Shown here: positions 17,092-25,923 of the stretch, piece after piece
Position numbering within the stretch: the stretch's first letter is position 1
Layout: the number at the start of each line of letters is the position of its first letter
IMG/VR virus record: IMGVR_UViG_3300025133_000049
Location: 1 to 64,000 of that record
Strand: one strand, 5' to 3'
Source: a virus
Length of the DNA: 64,000 nucleotides
Program-made: the position numbers and the translations under genes
The notes under the pieces: generated by a model
The model's database searches: none
What the model saw: only the letters and a program-made list of their open reading frames with translations
Told to the model about the DNA's origin: nothing

Positions 17092-17937
17092 CTATCCTTG
17101 TGCGCCGAAGAAGTCAGCTGCTGGGCCAGGGGCCGGAGCTGTCAAATCAGGTTGTGCAGTTGTAGGTTGTACAGGTGCTGCAGTAACAGGCGGTGTAATG
17201 CTCACTGCAGGTTCTACCGGAGCAGGTGTTTCTGCAACACCAAACAACTCAGCACCTTTTACGGCTTCTTCTGTGGTTGTTGTTGCTTCATCACCAGCTG
17301 CTGGATTAGGATCGTTTTTACCATTGTCAATTTCGTACTTGGTAAATGCAATCTTACTTGCTGCTTTAGGGATAGACATAGGTTCAATCCAAGTATCGAA
17401 AGAACTACGCGATATAACTGCATAATTCTTAAGTTTAGATTGTCTTAGAAACTTCATTCTAAAAGTTATACCTCCATTGTACGCATTAGCTTTAGCTAAA
17501 AAGTCTACAAACTTGTTACCAAGATTGGTTACTACTTTACCTAAAAATTCTTTATTAGTTAAAGCATTTACAGCTTTAGCCATTTGTTCAGGTGCAATAC
17601 CTAATCCGTCGAACATCTTAGTCCCACCGATGTATGAATCTACAGTTGCTTCAGGAGCATATAGCTTAGCTATAGTCATGAACTGATCTTTCATACGTAG
17701 TAAGTCTCCAGCAATATCAGCTGCAGTTCTTGGGTTGTTATTGAAATCTGTCAAGTTTGGGGGATAAAATCTAAAAGAAGACTTCATTACATCAGCAGTA
17801 GCATTAGATTGGAATGCGGCCAATAGAGCTGAATCATCCTGAATAGACTCAATAGCCAATTCCAAGGTTCCGTGCTCGTTTACTTTGGTATCACTTGATA
17901 ATTTCAAATTTTCGTGAATTCCTACTTGTATTAACAT
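17092..17937 (-). CDS. putative ssDNA-binding or annealing protein with Ala/Pro tail, 281 aa
   Basis: Residues ~1-205 form a compact domain containing KFLRQSKLKNYAVISRSSF and a Trp near ~190; the remaining ~75 residues are a disordered Pro/Ala/Thr linker ending PAADFFGAQG. A folded core plus disordered tail with a conserved tip is the layout of single-stranded DNA-binding proteins, and the gene lies between primase and Sak4-like ATPase. The linker also contains GAELFGV, a second copy of the tail motif. It is followed by a terminator, which fits a highly expressed protein. No OB-fold sequence signature could be confirmed, so the function is inferred from architecture and context. Confidence 0.55.
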   Translation of the reverse strand: MLIQVGIHENLKLSSDTKVNEHGTLELAIESIQDDSALLAAFQSNATADVMKSSFRFYPPNLTDFNNNPRTAADIAGDLLRMKDQFMTIAKLYAPEATVDSYIGGTKMFDGLGIAPEQMAKAVNALTNKEFLGKVVTNLGNKFVDFLAKANAYNGGITFRMKFLRQSKLKNYAVISRSSFDTWIEPMSIPKAASKIAFTKYEIDNGKNDPNPAAGDEATTTTEEAVKGAELFGVAETPAPVEPAVSITPPVTAAPVQPTTAQPDLTAPAPGPAADFFGAQG

Positions 17938-17959
17938 ATATTATTATTTATTTAATTAA

Positions 17960-18676
17960 TTAATTTCCTTTATACTCGTTAATTGCATCCATTGCGGGTT
18001 TCAAATCATTCGGAATATGAATGTCATCAAAACAACCCAGTGGAGATTTAGCATGATATATACTGTTCTTGTTGGTTTGGAATACATACTCCGTACCTGA
18101 CTCAGTATCTTTCGTTAATGTATGAAAGATATACGTAAAGTAACTAGGTATATTGATAGTGTTTTCTAACAATTTACCAGGTGTTTTCAATGCGTGATAT
18201 CCTTGATCATTAATTGTAGTATGAGCAATCAAAATGACATTCAAATCCTCTCTTAGGTTTTGTAAGTCTTTAAAGATTGTGTCATATACATCTGCACCAA
18301 ACTGATTCCATCTCTGGAATGCAGCATTACCTGAATTCTGTCCCATAAACTGATTAGAGAATATACGAGCTGAAAAGTAATGAGTGAAGTCTTCAATAAC
18401 CAAATACTTGACATGTGGAACGCCTTCGGCTACTGCACGGATGAACTGCTTAATACCTACTTTCTCTTGTGGTAGTGCATTAGGGTCATCTGAGCCTCCT
18501 GTCAATTGGTTATTAATAAAGAGATTTGTTCCTCTCTTATAGTTCTTCGCATACCCTGGAAAAGGTAACGACTTCGCATTAGGACTAACTATAATAGTCT
18601 CTTGCGGTGGTAAATTTCTAAGGGAGCTTGATTTTCCTGTCCCAGATTTACCCATAATTAAAATTGGTTCTGCCAT
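17960..18676 (-). CDS. Sak4-like RecA-fold ATPase, 238 aa
   Basis: Walker A GKSGTGKSS at residues 9-17; Walker B KYLVIEDFTHY near 88-98; then DLNVILIAHTT (sensor/L1 region) near ~150. The order matches the short RecA-core single-strand annealing ATPases (Sak4/AAA_24) found with phage SSB-like proteins. It probably promotes recombination or annealing of ssDNA. The adjacent downstream gene (17092-17937) is the likely ssDNA-binding partner; the DnaB helicase lies upstream. Gaps of 20-22 bp on both sides fit an operon. Confidence 0.82.
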   Translation of the reverse strand: MAEPILIMGKSGTGKSSSLRNLPPQETIIVSPNAKSLPFPGYAKNYKRGTNLFINNQLTGGSDDPNALPQEKVGIKQFIRAVAEGVPHVKYLVIEDFTHYFSARIFSNQFMGQNSGNAAFQRWNQFGADVYDTIFKDLQNLREDLNVILIAHTTINDQGYHALKTPGKLLENTINIPSYFTYIFHTLTKDTESGTEYVFQTNKNSIYHAKSPLGCFDDIHIPNDLKPAMDAINEYKGN

Positions 18677-18696
18677 TTATTTTGATTATAATTATT

Positions 18697-19932
18697 TTAT
18701 TTTCCTTGTGCTATCTCTGCATATACTTGCATTAACTCTGGTGTATCTGGAAGAGGTAGTGTAGTAAAGTTATTCACTTCACCCATAAACTTCATACCAA
18801 AATACTTACCATCGATACCGAAAGTATTCTTCAATACATGGTAACTCCTGAATCTATTAAATCCGGAAGGTGCCATCATACCACCTGTAGTTTGATTAGC
18901 CATTATCTGATAACCACCATACAACCCTTCGGCTGAATAAGCTTTATATCTAAATGGATCAAACAAAGCAGCTACTACATCAGCATCATGTGACATCTGA
19001 CTGGAGCCTTGGAAGTCCTCTAGTTGGGGAGATAAATCTCCTCCGTGCATCTTTTGACGCGTTGAGTCTCCTAAACCTCTATTCAATTGTGACACTACTA
19101 CTGGACTAAATCCATACAGGTCTCGCGACTCTGCCAAGAACACACTAAGCTCATCAAGCTTGGATTTGTTCTCAGAGAAATTGGTTCCACCTATTAATCC
19201 TATACCATCAATTACTATAAACACAAATGTCTTAGGTTTATGTGGAAAATACATATGATCATTTTTATATAATCGATATGTCTTCTCTTTATACGTAAAC
19301 TCTAAGTACTCACGCTTACCTGTTTTAGTATCCTCCATTTGTCCGGAGAACTCTACAGTCAGTAAAGGTGAATCATCTATTAACAAGCCTTCGTCGTTAG
19401 TGTGGAAATAAGTTCCAAGCTCTCGAGCACGGGCATGTACTGTTTGTTTAATGTTCTCAATAGATTGCTTACCATCATGTATGTCTACGTATTGTAAGAG
19501 TTCGTCAATTTCCTCATCATATGAACGGATTATATTGTATCCTGTTTCATTGATAGGCCGTTTACCCCAACCCATTAGATCATCAGCTGATAACTGGTAT
19601 CCATGGTCTCGGTATAACATCCAACTTACAAACTTAGCATGCTTGAACATCTTCTTTCTCTCTAAGGAATAGTATATTACTTCCCAATGAAAGTCAGAGT
19701 CCTCTTTGTGATCTTTTACAAAACCACTCCACGGCGCCAATACATAACTGTAATCAACAAATGATGTCTTACCAGATCCAGTTGCTCCACCAATTAAATG
19801 GTAACGCGATTGCATTAGGTTATAGATATCATCTATCCTGTCTAACGGATTAGGAATGTATGTAACATCACCTCTCAGTGCTGCATCTACCTGAGTTAGA
19901 AACCCAGCTTTATATCCTTGGTTTAACCCCAT
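18697..19932 (-). CDS. DnaB-family replicative helicase, 411 aa
   Basis: RecA-like ATPase with Walker A GGATGSGKTSF at ~46-56, Walker B FVFIVIDGIGLI at ~235-246, motif H3-like VVVSQLNRG at ~276-284 and a SSQMSHDADVV segment (~308). A catalytic Glu-like residue is in YYSLERKK near ~91. There is no N-terminal primase or DnaB N-domain beyond ~40 residues, as is common in phage DnaB versions. An inserted ~100-residue segment between Walker A and B contains DDLMGWGKRP. It unwinds duplex DNA at the fork together with the TOPRIM primase. It overlaps the upstream gene by 10 bp. Confidence 0.88.
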   Translation of the reverse strand: MGLNQGYKAGFLTQVDAALRGDVTYIPNPLDRIDDIYNLMQSRYHLIGGATGSGKTSFVDYSYVLAPWSGFVKDHKEDSDFHWEVIYYSLERKKMFKHAKFVSWMLYRDHGYQLSADDLMGWGKRPINETGYNIIRSYDEEIDELLQYVDIHDGKQSIENIKQTVHARARELGTYFHTNDEGLLIDDSPLLTVEFSGQMEDTKTGKREYLEFTYKEKTYRLYKNDHMYFPHKPKTFVFIVIDGIGLIGGTNFSENKSKLDELSVFLAESRDLYGFSPVVVSQLNRGLGDSTRQKMHGGDLSPQLEDFQGSSQMSHDADVVAALFDPFRYKAYSAEGLYGGYQIMANQTTGGMMAPSGFNRFRSYHVLKNTFGIDGKYFGMKFMGEVNNFTTLPLPDTPELMQVYAEIAQGK

Positions 19933-20450
19933 GATCCATTAGATTTACTTTGATTAGTATTTTTAAACCCTCCTGTTTGATACAAAGTATACGCCTCTAC
20001 AATCAATCCTTCGTTAACAAAGTTCTTGAATGCTTTAGGTCTCTCTGTAGTTTTATAGTAATGTTTAATAGAATTAATCAAATCTACTGGTATAATATCA
20101 TCAGAGTCAACTAGGTTACCTATAATATTTATAGATTCTTTATCCATACCACGTAGCATATATGCTCCATCCGGTGATTGCGCAGGAACTTCACATATAT
20201 TCATGAATGCTAGTCCTCGAGCTCTACCTTTGGCATCGATTATTTCAGAAGGCCAACCAGCGCCGGCTGTAGTGGGATCCATAAGCTCCTCTATATTTAG
20301 CTTAGCTTGCTTTTTCTCCTCTACTTTGACAACTGGAATTACTTCCTCCTGTTCTAGATGTTTATACTTCTCGGTTATAAAGAAACCACCTCCAATGTTG
20401 ACAATGATATTCTTGTCTTCCATTAATTGTACTATTTCATCTTTTGTCAT
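19923..20450 (-). CDS. hypothetical replication-associated protein, 175 aa
   Basis: N-terminal ~35 residues (MTKDEIVQLMEDKNI...GGGFFITEKYKHL) look like a small helix-strand module, followed by a Glu/Lys-rich linker and a globular C-terminal part (GWPSEIIDAKGRARGLAFMNI, SIKHYYKTTERPKAFKNF). It overlaps the DnaB helicase gene by 10 bp and follows the SF2 helicase gene by 2 bp. Tight coupling to the helicase makes a loader or accessory role attractive, but no helicase-loader motif is visible. Function unknown. Confidence 0.72.
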   Translation of the reverse strand: MTKDEIVQLMEDKNIIVNIGGGFFITEKYKHLEQEEVIPVVKVEEKKQAKLNIEELMDPTTAGAGWPSEIIDAKGRARGLAFMNICEVPAQSPDGAYMLRGMDKESINIIGNLVDSDDIIPVDLINSIKHYYKTTERPKAFKNFVNEGLIVEAYTLYQTGGFKNTNQSKSNGSWG

Positions 20451-20452
20451 TT

Positions 20453-21745
20453 TTAGTTTTCTTTAACTGTTCTATAGTCCCAGACTTGGGTATCGTCGGG
20501 TCTAATATTTGTACTCCTAATCATGTTACGGGCCCACTCAACCTGAGCAGTCTCCTGACATGTATAGGTTCCATCTCTCTCTTTACGCATGTAATAAGGT
20601 AATAGCATATAAATAGTAGCAGTTTTATCGGCTTCTAATCGCATTAACCTACCAAACCTCTGTGTAGCTTTCGTATCAGAACCGTAAAAGGATTCAAATA
20701 TACCAACATTTAGGTTAGGAATGTTAACTCCTCTATTAATTTTATCACAAACTCCTAATAATCTTGAACTTCCAGACATGAATTTTAAGTAGTTCTCTGC
20801 AGCTTTAGTCTTAGATATACCGCCGTGGTATACATAGTCATCACCTACAATTGCTGTACTTTGTTCTGTCCTTTTAGAAAATACTACAACCTTATTATCC
20901 TCATCAGATAATATAAAGTTGAGTAGATTTCTTACAATAACTACTGAAGCTTTGTTATGTAATAAGATTTCCGATCGTGCTTTAACAGCCATTTTCTCCT
21001 GGAAATCTATATGCTTAATTTGTTTTTGATAATTTGACGCGTTCATGGTACCACTCAAGCTAGCAATATTCAGCTGTTCTTTTTGTGTCTTGAACTTATC
21101 AAATTTCTTTTCATTATAATCATATGCATTACATTGTGAATTGGTGAATGATTTCTCAACACCACCTTTTTTATACGTAATTTTAATGTCTTTAGGATCT
21201 CGAGATAAGTCATACTTAATGAAGACAAAATTCATCTTGTTAAGTACTCCATCTCCCTGAGCATCATCTGCATCGTATTTAACTAACACTGGTAAGAATT
21301 CATCAAACCAAGGTTGTTTAGTTTTGGTAATAAAGCCGGTTAATCCAATTGTTCTATGAGTTGGAAATGCATGAAAGAACCTAGAAAACTTCTCGGTACC
21401 TCCTGCAAAATCCACCTCATCAGCAATTACTAATGTATCCGAATACCAATGCTGTGCATTAGTTGTTTCAGTCCACTTGTAAGCTGTTTGATAATTAACC
21501 ATTGTTACTTTATTTTGGTAATACTCCGGCATGCCCCACTCAGTAAACTCATTTCTCCACATGGTATCACGTAGATCGTCTGAGTTTACTAAGATGATGA
21601 CATTCGGTGGATTAAGCCATTTAATTAAATCAATGGCTACTTTACCTTTTCCAAAACCTGTTGATAATACGAGAGTGCATCTATGAGGATTTTTGTCCTT
21701 ATATAGCTGAATTACTTCAGCCTGCTTTTTGTCTCTAAGTGTCAT
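20453..21745 (-). CDS. superfamily 2 DNA helicase, 430 aa
   Basis: Motif I STGFGKGK at ~28-35, motif Ia region NVIILVNSDDLRDTMWRNEF, motif II DEVD at ~110, motif III TGF at ~138. The C-terminal RecA domain has KVVVFSKRTEQS (motif IV) near ~288 and motif VI QRFGRLMR at ~361. This layout fits UvsW/DEAD-type phage helicases that remodel branched DNA or R-loops. Motif I lacks the usual first Gly-x4 spacing seen in DnaB but is typical of SF2. It starts 1 bp after the upstream small gene. Confidence 0.87.
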   Translation of the reverse strand: MTLRDKKQAEVIQLYKDKNPHRCTLVLSTGFGKGKVAIDLIKWLNPPNVIILVNSDDLRDTMWRNEFTEWGMPEYYQNKVTMVNYQTAYKWTETTNAQHWYSDTLVIADEVDFAGGTEKFSRFFHAFPTHRTIGLTGFITKTKQPWFDEFLPVLVKYDADDAQGDGVLNKMNFVFIKYDLSRDPKDIKITYKKGGVEKSFTNSQCNAYDYNEKKFDKFKTQKEQLNIASLSGTMNASNYQKQIKHIDFQEKMAVKARSEILLHNKASVVIVRNLLNFILSDEDNKVVVFSKRTEQSTAIVGDDYVYHGGISKTKAAENYLKFMSGSSRLLGVCDKINRGVNIPNLNVGIFESFYGSDTKATQRFGRLMRLEADKTATIYMLLPYYMRKERDGTYTCQETAQVEWARNMIRSTNIRPDDTQVWDYRTVKEN

Positions 21746-21746
21746 A

Positions 21747-21938
21747 TCAATCTTCGTCTAACATAAATTGCAGAGAAGATTTATCAAACTTCTTAACAAA
21801 ATCGGGAAATGCTTTCATAATCTTTTCTTGATCTCCCCAACTAGCAGAAGCTAAAGCTTTACCTAAATAGTTTTCAAAACCACTTCCGTATTGCTCAGAC
21901 ATCTCTTTGACTCTCTCAATTTGTTTAAAATTTACCAT
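21747..21938 (-). CDS. small hypothetical protein, 63 aa
   Basis: Compact helical protein with central GSGFENYLGKALASASWGDQ and an acidic, Asp-rich end (FMLDED). It starts inside the HAD gene (14-bp overlap) and its stop is 1 bp before the SF2 helicase start, so it is part of the replication operon. The length and charge resemble small phage inhibitors or adaptor proteins, but nothing specific is recognised. Confidence 0.7.
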   Translation of the reverse strand: MVNFKQIERVKEMSEQYGSGFENYLGKALASASWGDQEKIMKAFPDFVKKFDKSSLQFMLDED

Positions 21939-22350
21939 CGTTAGTCATTTTAGGTCTCAAATCTTCTATATGTCTACCGTGTTCTTTTACTATTTGAGTA
22001 AAGATATCATCCCAGTGAGGTAAACCTCCCAGGTTTCTATCATCTACATAAATAGTAGCAGAAATTTTACGGGCGTCTGATTTGAACTTCTCAACTAGAT
22101 GTGGGAAATTACAATTAACCCAATCATATTTTAATCCGTTCTCATTCATCCACTCGATAGCATTACCTAATGTAACACCTTCACGTAGCGTATTAATTAC
22201 AATACCGTATCCCATATCATATAATCGATTTATCTGATATATAGCATTATCTCTTTGATTAGCTACATTCGGGTAGGCATCCTGTTCAGTAATCGTCCCA
22301 TCGAAATCTACTCCAATGATGACGCTTGGTTCTCTATAATGTCCTTGCAT
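21925..22350 (-). CDS. HAD-superfamily phosphatase, 141 aa
   Basis: Motif I GVDFDGTITEQD at ~12-24 (nucleophile Asp and general acid Asp), motif II-like VINTLREG near ~51, a Lys in the helix after it, and motif IV YVDDRNLGG near ~103 (Asp pair that holds Mg2+). No cap domain is evident from the length. Phage members of this type act on nucleotides or on DNA/RNA 3' or 5' phosphates; position among replication genes fits end-processing or nucleotide salvage. The start overlaps the presumed end of the upstream gene by ~17 bp if the reading in the next entry is right. Confidence 0.8.
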   Translation of the reverse strand: MQGHYREPSVIIGVDFDGTITEQDAYPNVANQRDNAIYQINRLYDMGYGIVINTLREGVTLGNAIEWMNENGLKYDWVNCNFPHLVEKFKSDARKISATIYVDDRNLGGLPHWDDIFTQIVKEHGRHIEDLRPKMTNDGKF

Positions 22351-22548
22351 TCTCTTTTACTTTTGGTGGTTCCTCATGTAAAATCTCATAGTTGTGTCCA
22401 TTAGTACGAAATTTTGTACCTTCAGGCCAACCAAAAGGATGGTAGTTAAACGTGTGAGCTGCTCTACTGAAATGAATTGCGTCACTTCTCCATCTATTTT
22501 TACATTGATTTTACCCGAGGCTCTCCCGGATTTTTCTTTTATGTTCAT
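22334..22548 (-). CDS. small gene with probable internal frameshift
   Basis: ATG at 22548 opens a 63-codon frame (stop at 22357) whose first ~30 residues look protein-like (GKINVKIDGEVTQFISVEQ) but whose second half is poor (runs of Thr/Leu/Met). In another frame, from about 22500 down to a TAG at 22334-22336, there is a far more natural sequence (RWRSDAIHFSRAAHTF, HPFGWPEGTKFRTNGHNYE, EEPPKVKEN) with no start codon. A single frame change near 22480-22500 would join them into one ~70-aa protein. It could be a sequencing error, a recent mutation or programmed shifting. Function unknown. Confidence 0.5.
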
Positions 22549-22550
22549 AA

Positions 22551-24788
22551 TTAATGTACATTACCCCATGAGTCACCTGATGCAGCCTCGGCTCTAAGCA
22601 AAGGAAATCCTGCTAATTTACCAGCTAATTCCATGAAGTGTTCTAATTTCTCTTTAGCTAAAGTTGTATACGCCGGCCTAGATTGTACAAAGTATTCATC
22701 ATGTACAGGAAGCAAAAGCTTAATGTTATCTTGATGATTGTTTTGAATAATCCAACGTCTGAGTAATACTCCAGCTATTTTCAAGATAGAACTACCGGAA
22801 CTTTGAATAGGTGAATTATAACTAGCCCTCTCGATGCTTGCATGCTCTCTCGGGTTGTTAATTTTCCACGTATCAAAATAACGTACTCTACCAAATACCG
22901 GTTCTATGATATAACCGTTCTTAACAGCAAATGAACCAAATCGATCCATCATTGCTTGTATGTTAGGTAACTTCTCGAAGAAGTTTTTCAATATATCAGC
23001 TGCTTCACTCTGATCTATCTTAAGATTAAATGCAAGTTTAGGTGCACTAATCCCATAAATAGAACCAAATGATACTGCTTTAGATTGTCCTCTTAATATC
23101 TTATGATCAGGGCATTTACATTGTCCTTCATCTATCTCATGCTGGCAATCTGGTAATGTAGCATCTATCCAACGTTGGCCAAATATCAGCTTAGCATTAA
23201 TACTATGCAAATCTTTACCTTGAGCTACAGCATCTAACCAAACTTGTTCATCAGATAATGTTGCAGTCACTACTAGCTCTTCACCACTGTAATCTGCACC
23301 AATACAATCAAATCCTTCATCACCGATGAAACATCTTCTATATACATCTGCGTTAGGCATATTCAATAAACTAGGATTAGTAGAACTTAACCTACCTGTC
23401 GCTAGTATTTGTCTAAACCTGGTCCTGAACTTACCATCTACCTCCACATGCTTAGTGTAGAAACTCTTACCAAATGATTTAATCTGATGAGCTACCTCAG
23501 CAAACTTCAAATAGTGTGGAAATATAGGATGAGTATCAATATGTTCTGCTATGATGTCTTTACCTGATGATTCAATACTAGCATCAATTGCTTGAAATAT
23601 TTTCAGCTTTTGAGTAGGACTGGCCCAGTTAATGGTAACTTCATCTTTAGCTCTATAGAACCCGTTATCAGTTAAATAGTACATATAATTATCTATGACA
23701 AATTGATCCAAAGATTTACCAATAGTTGCTTTATTATCCTTATTTTGAGCAATAAGTAACTTAGCTACAGCAAAATGGGTGTCAAATGTTGTAGGATACG
23801 AGTGTGAGTTCCAAGCTTTACCGTTGAGCTTACCCTTAAGTTCACTAGGAAATTCAGGGTCCTTTAACTCTAACCATTGTTTTAAAGCTACTTTAGATGT
23901 GTTCTCAAAAACCTCTGAATACACCATACCTAAGATATGTTTCTTCTCTTTAGTTGATGACCATAATTTTTTAGTAACTTCATCTTCAAGCCCAATCCAA
24001 TCATTGTCTATCAGGATATCCATAAATTCAGCTCTAGCTATACTATTAAGTTCTTCCAGCTCTGCCTCATAAATAGGTCTCACTGTGTCTTCAATATCAA
24101 ACCACCTGTCTTTATTTATACGTACTCCTTCATACTCCATGTCAGCTACAACTTTAACGAACTCATTCTCCCACCACATAGTCTTCATTAGACCCCGGTG
24201 CTTTCCGAGTTTAAGTCGTTTGTCTTCAGCTTTCATTTCAGCTATTTGCATTCTCCTGATTTTACCAGAGAACACTACATCAACTGCAGCATACCTGATT
24301 TGATCATCGTCATAAGGTTCTTCGGTACCAAATGTTGTCTGCTCTTCCTTTGATATGGTATGACCAAAACGACGCTCAATAATAGCAGCTAAGCCATTAT
24401 ATCCTTGTTCCTGTCCTAATCCATTATTCAAAGTTTGTTCAGCTAACATGGTATCCCAGACTCTCTCCAGTTGTACACCTTGCTTCTTGAATACTTGGTA
24501 ATCAAAACTTACATTTTGTATAATACAATACTTCTTTTTAATCACATTTAGTAAAGCTTGTTGTTCTACTTGAGAACATGCTTCCCATTCTATTACCCAC
24601 ACAATAGATCCATCTTCATCGGCTATTGATATGACTTTAAGGTCTCGTTGGAGAATACTATCGACTACATTAGTCTCAGTATCCAGTCCAATTATATCGA
24701 TACCTTTAAGCCATTCAAGGCCGTGTCCTACAGCTACACTATCGTAGCTGCAGGAGTCTGTTCGACCTGTGAATAATATTTTAGACAT
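22551..24788 (-). CDS. DNA polymerase, family A with 3'-5' exonuclease, 745 aa
   Basis: Exonuclease motifs: ExoI GLDTETNV at ~35, ExoII QNVSFDYQVF at ~90, ExoIII YAAVDVVF at ~166. Polymerase motifs: A ADYSGEELV at ~497, B RGQSKAVSFGSIYG at ~567-580, C PVHDEYF at ~692. All catalytic acids are present, so this should be an active proofreading replicase of the T7/Pol I type. There is no N-terminal 5'-3' nuclease; the separate gene at 11476-12345 supplies it. Motif A has Glu-Leu-Val where Pol I has Glu-Leu-Arg. The gene overlaps the upstream putative ssDNA-binding gene by 8 bp. Confidence 0.95.
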   Translation of the reverse strand: MSKILFTGRTDSCSYDSVAVGHGLEWLKGIDIIGLDTETNVVDSILQRDLKVISIADEDGSIVWVIEWEACSQVEQQALLNVIKKKYCIIQNVSFDYQVFKKQGVQLERVWDTMLAEQTLNNGLGQEQGYNGLAAIIERRFGHTISKEEQTTFGTEEPYDDDQIRYAAVDVVFSGKIRRMQIAEMKAEDKRLKLGKHRGLMKTMWWENEFVKVVADMEYEGVRINKDRWFDIEDTVRPIYEAELEELNSIARAEFMDILIDNDWIGLEDEVTKKLWSSTKEKKHILGMVYSEVFENTSKVALKQWLELKDPEFPSELKGKLNGKAWNSHSYPTTFDTHFAVAKLLIAQNKDNKATIGKSLDQFVIDNYMYYLTDNGFYRAKDEVTINWASPTQKLKIFQAIDASIESSGKDIIAEHIDTHPIFPHYLKFAEVAHQIKSFGKSFYTKHVEVDGKFRTRFRQILATGRLSSTNPSLLNMPNADVYRRCFIGDEGFDCIGADYSGEELVVTATLSDEQVWLDAVAQGKDLHSINAKLIFGQRWIDATLPDCQHEIDEGQCKCPDHKILRGQSKAVSFGSIYGISAPKLAFNLKIDQSEAADILKNFFEKLPNIQAMMDRFGSFAVKNGYIIEPVFGRVRYFDTWKINNPREHASIERASYNSPIQSSGSSILKIAGVLLRRWIIQNNHQDNIKLLLPVHDEYFVQSRPAYTTLAKEKLEHFMELAGKLAGFPLLRAEAASGDSWGNVH

Positions 24789-25695
24789 TAGGTGCCCCTA
24801 AAGAGTTAGCCCAATCGTCTCCCGGATCAGCTGCAGGTGCTACATCGGTTGGAATACCTGGAATAGCAAAAGTTTCAGGTGCTTCTGTTGGCGCCTCATC
24901 AAATGTTACCGGTTCCTTAACTTCTTGTACAGGATCAGGAGTAGTAAATGGATTAGGTGTAGTTGGTACTACAACTTCCGATGCTACTACCTCAATTGCA
25001 TTTGCTGTATCAGTGTCTGCTTTATCAACATCAACTTCTCCATACTCAAAGTCAGTTCTTTTTATATCATTAGATCCTACCTCTTCAGCTTTAGCTTCAG
25101 CATTCATTTGAGCATCATCAGCTAGAACTAAAGGACAAATAGAGATATTCTTTCTTGTTACATAAGACATCTCACCTTTACGTGCTCCACCTGATATTAT
25201 TTTAGGTAAATGATATACACCATTATGTGATGTTATTACATTTTCAACAGCAAAGTTTAAGTCAACATAATCTTCAACTACAATACCGTAAGTAGATTCA
25301 ACTAAGGCAAGTAACTCTTTACCACCTTTACCACCACCTTGAGTCATTACATCTGATTTGGGTGTATTATCCTCATTAAAGGTACATGATCCGAATAAGG
25401 ATACCTTTGGGGCACTTTTTGGTACCAATGCTACAAATAATAATTTGGTTGGGATTTCTCCAATCATACCCCAATCATCAGAACTGAAGATATCAAGGCC
25501 ATTGCCCGGAACTTCAGATCCTTTGTTAGCATACTGTAAGTTCTCAGTAGCTACTAAAGTTTGACTTGGATATACTTTTCCATTTTTGTACAGTCTTAAA
25601 TCTGCACTTTCAGGGTTCTTTGATACTGTAGATCTCACAGGAGCTGCTTTAGCTACAGGTGTAAGTTCTATGTTGTTTAAAAAATCTAGATTCAT
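24781..25695 (-). CDS. putative ssDNA-binding protein with acidic tail, 304 aa
   Basis: The first ~195 residues form a beta-rich domain (LRLYKNGKVYPSQTL, LLFVALVPKSAPKVSLFGSC with a Gly/Lys loop GGGKGGKE) compatible with an OB-like fold. The last ~110 are acidic and Pro/Thr/Val-rich and end GDDWANSLGAPNV. The acidic disordered tail with a short aromatic tip, and overlap with the DNA polymerase gene, are what one expects of a phage gp2.5/SSB-like protein. No diagnostic motif is certain. The window has a second candidate (17092-17937), so one of the two may be a different replication factor. Confidence 0.55.
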   Translation of the reverse strand: MNLDFLNNIELTPVAKAAPVRSTVSKNPESADLRLYKNGKVYPSQTLVATENLQYANKGSEVPGNGLDIFSSDDWGMIGEIPTKLLFVALVPKSAPKVSLFGSCTFNEDNTPKSDVMTQGGGKGGKELLALVESTYGIVVEDYVDLNFAVENVITSHNGVYHLPKIISGGARKGEMSYVTRKNISICPLVLADDAQMNAEAKAEEVGSNDIKRTDFEYGEVDVDKADTDTANAIEVVASEVVVPTTPNPFTTPDPVQEVKEPVTFDEAPTEAPETFAIPGIPTDVAPAADPGDDWANSLGAPNV

Positions 25696-25710
25696 AATAT
25701 AGTTATTTAA

Positions 25711-25923
25711 TTATTTTTTTTGTTTAAAAATAGATTTGTTGTGTCTACTTTCTAATAAATTTGTTAATACTTTCTTAAGAGAACTATTTGATTTGACTAA
25801 AACATCCATGCGTTGTCTTGGTACGTGGTACCAACGGCCTACTGTTGTTTTATGCCCTTTCTTAGCCTCTTTCAAGTCTCTGTCTAATTGCTCTTGTAAG
25901 TTATACTTTCCTACTCTATCCAT
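25711..25923 (-). CDS. small basic protein, 70 aa
   Basis: Lys/Arg-rich throughout, with a GRWYHVPRQRMDV core and a basic helical tail ending IFKQKK. Such size and charge suit a nucleic-acid-binding or host-inhibiting early protein. Its ATG abuts the stop of the coiled-coil gene (shared base), and it lies 15 bp before the ssDNA-binding-like gene. Unknown function. Confidence 0.72.
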   Translation of the reverse strand: MDRVGKYNLQEQLDRDLKEAKKGHKTTVGRWYHVPRQRMDVLVKSNSSLKKVLTNLLESRHNKSIFKQKK

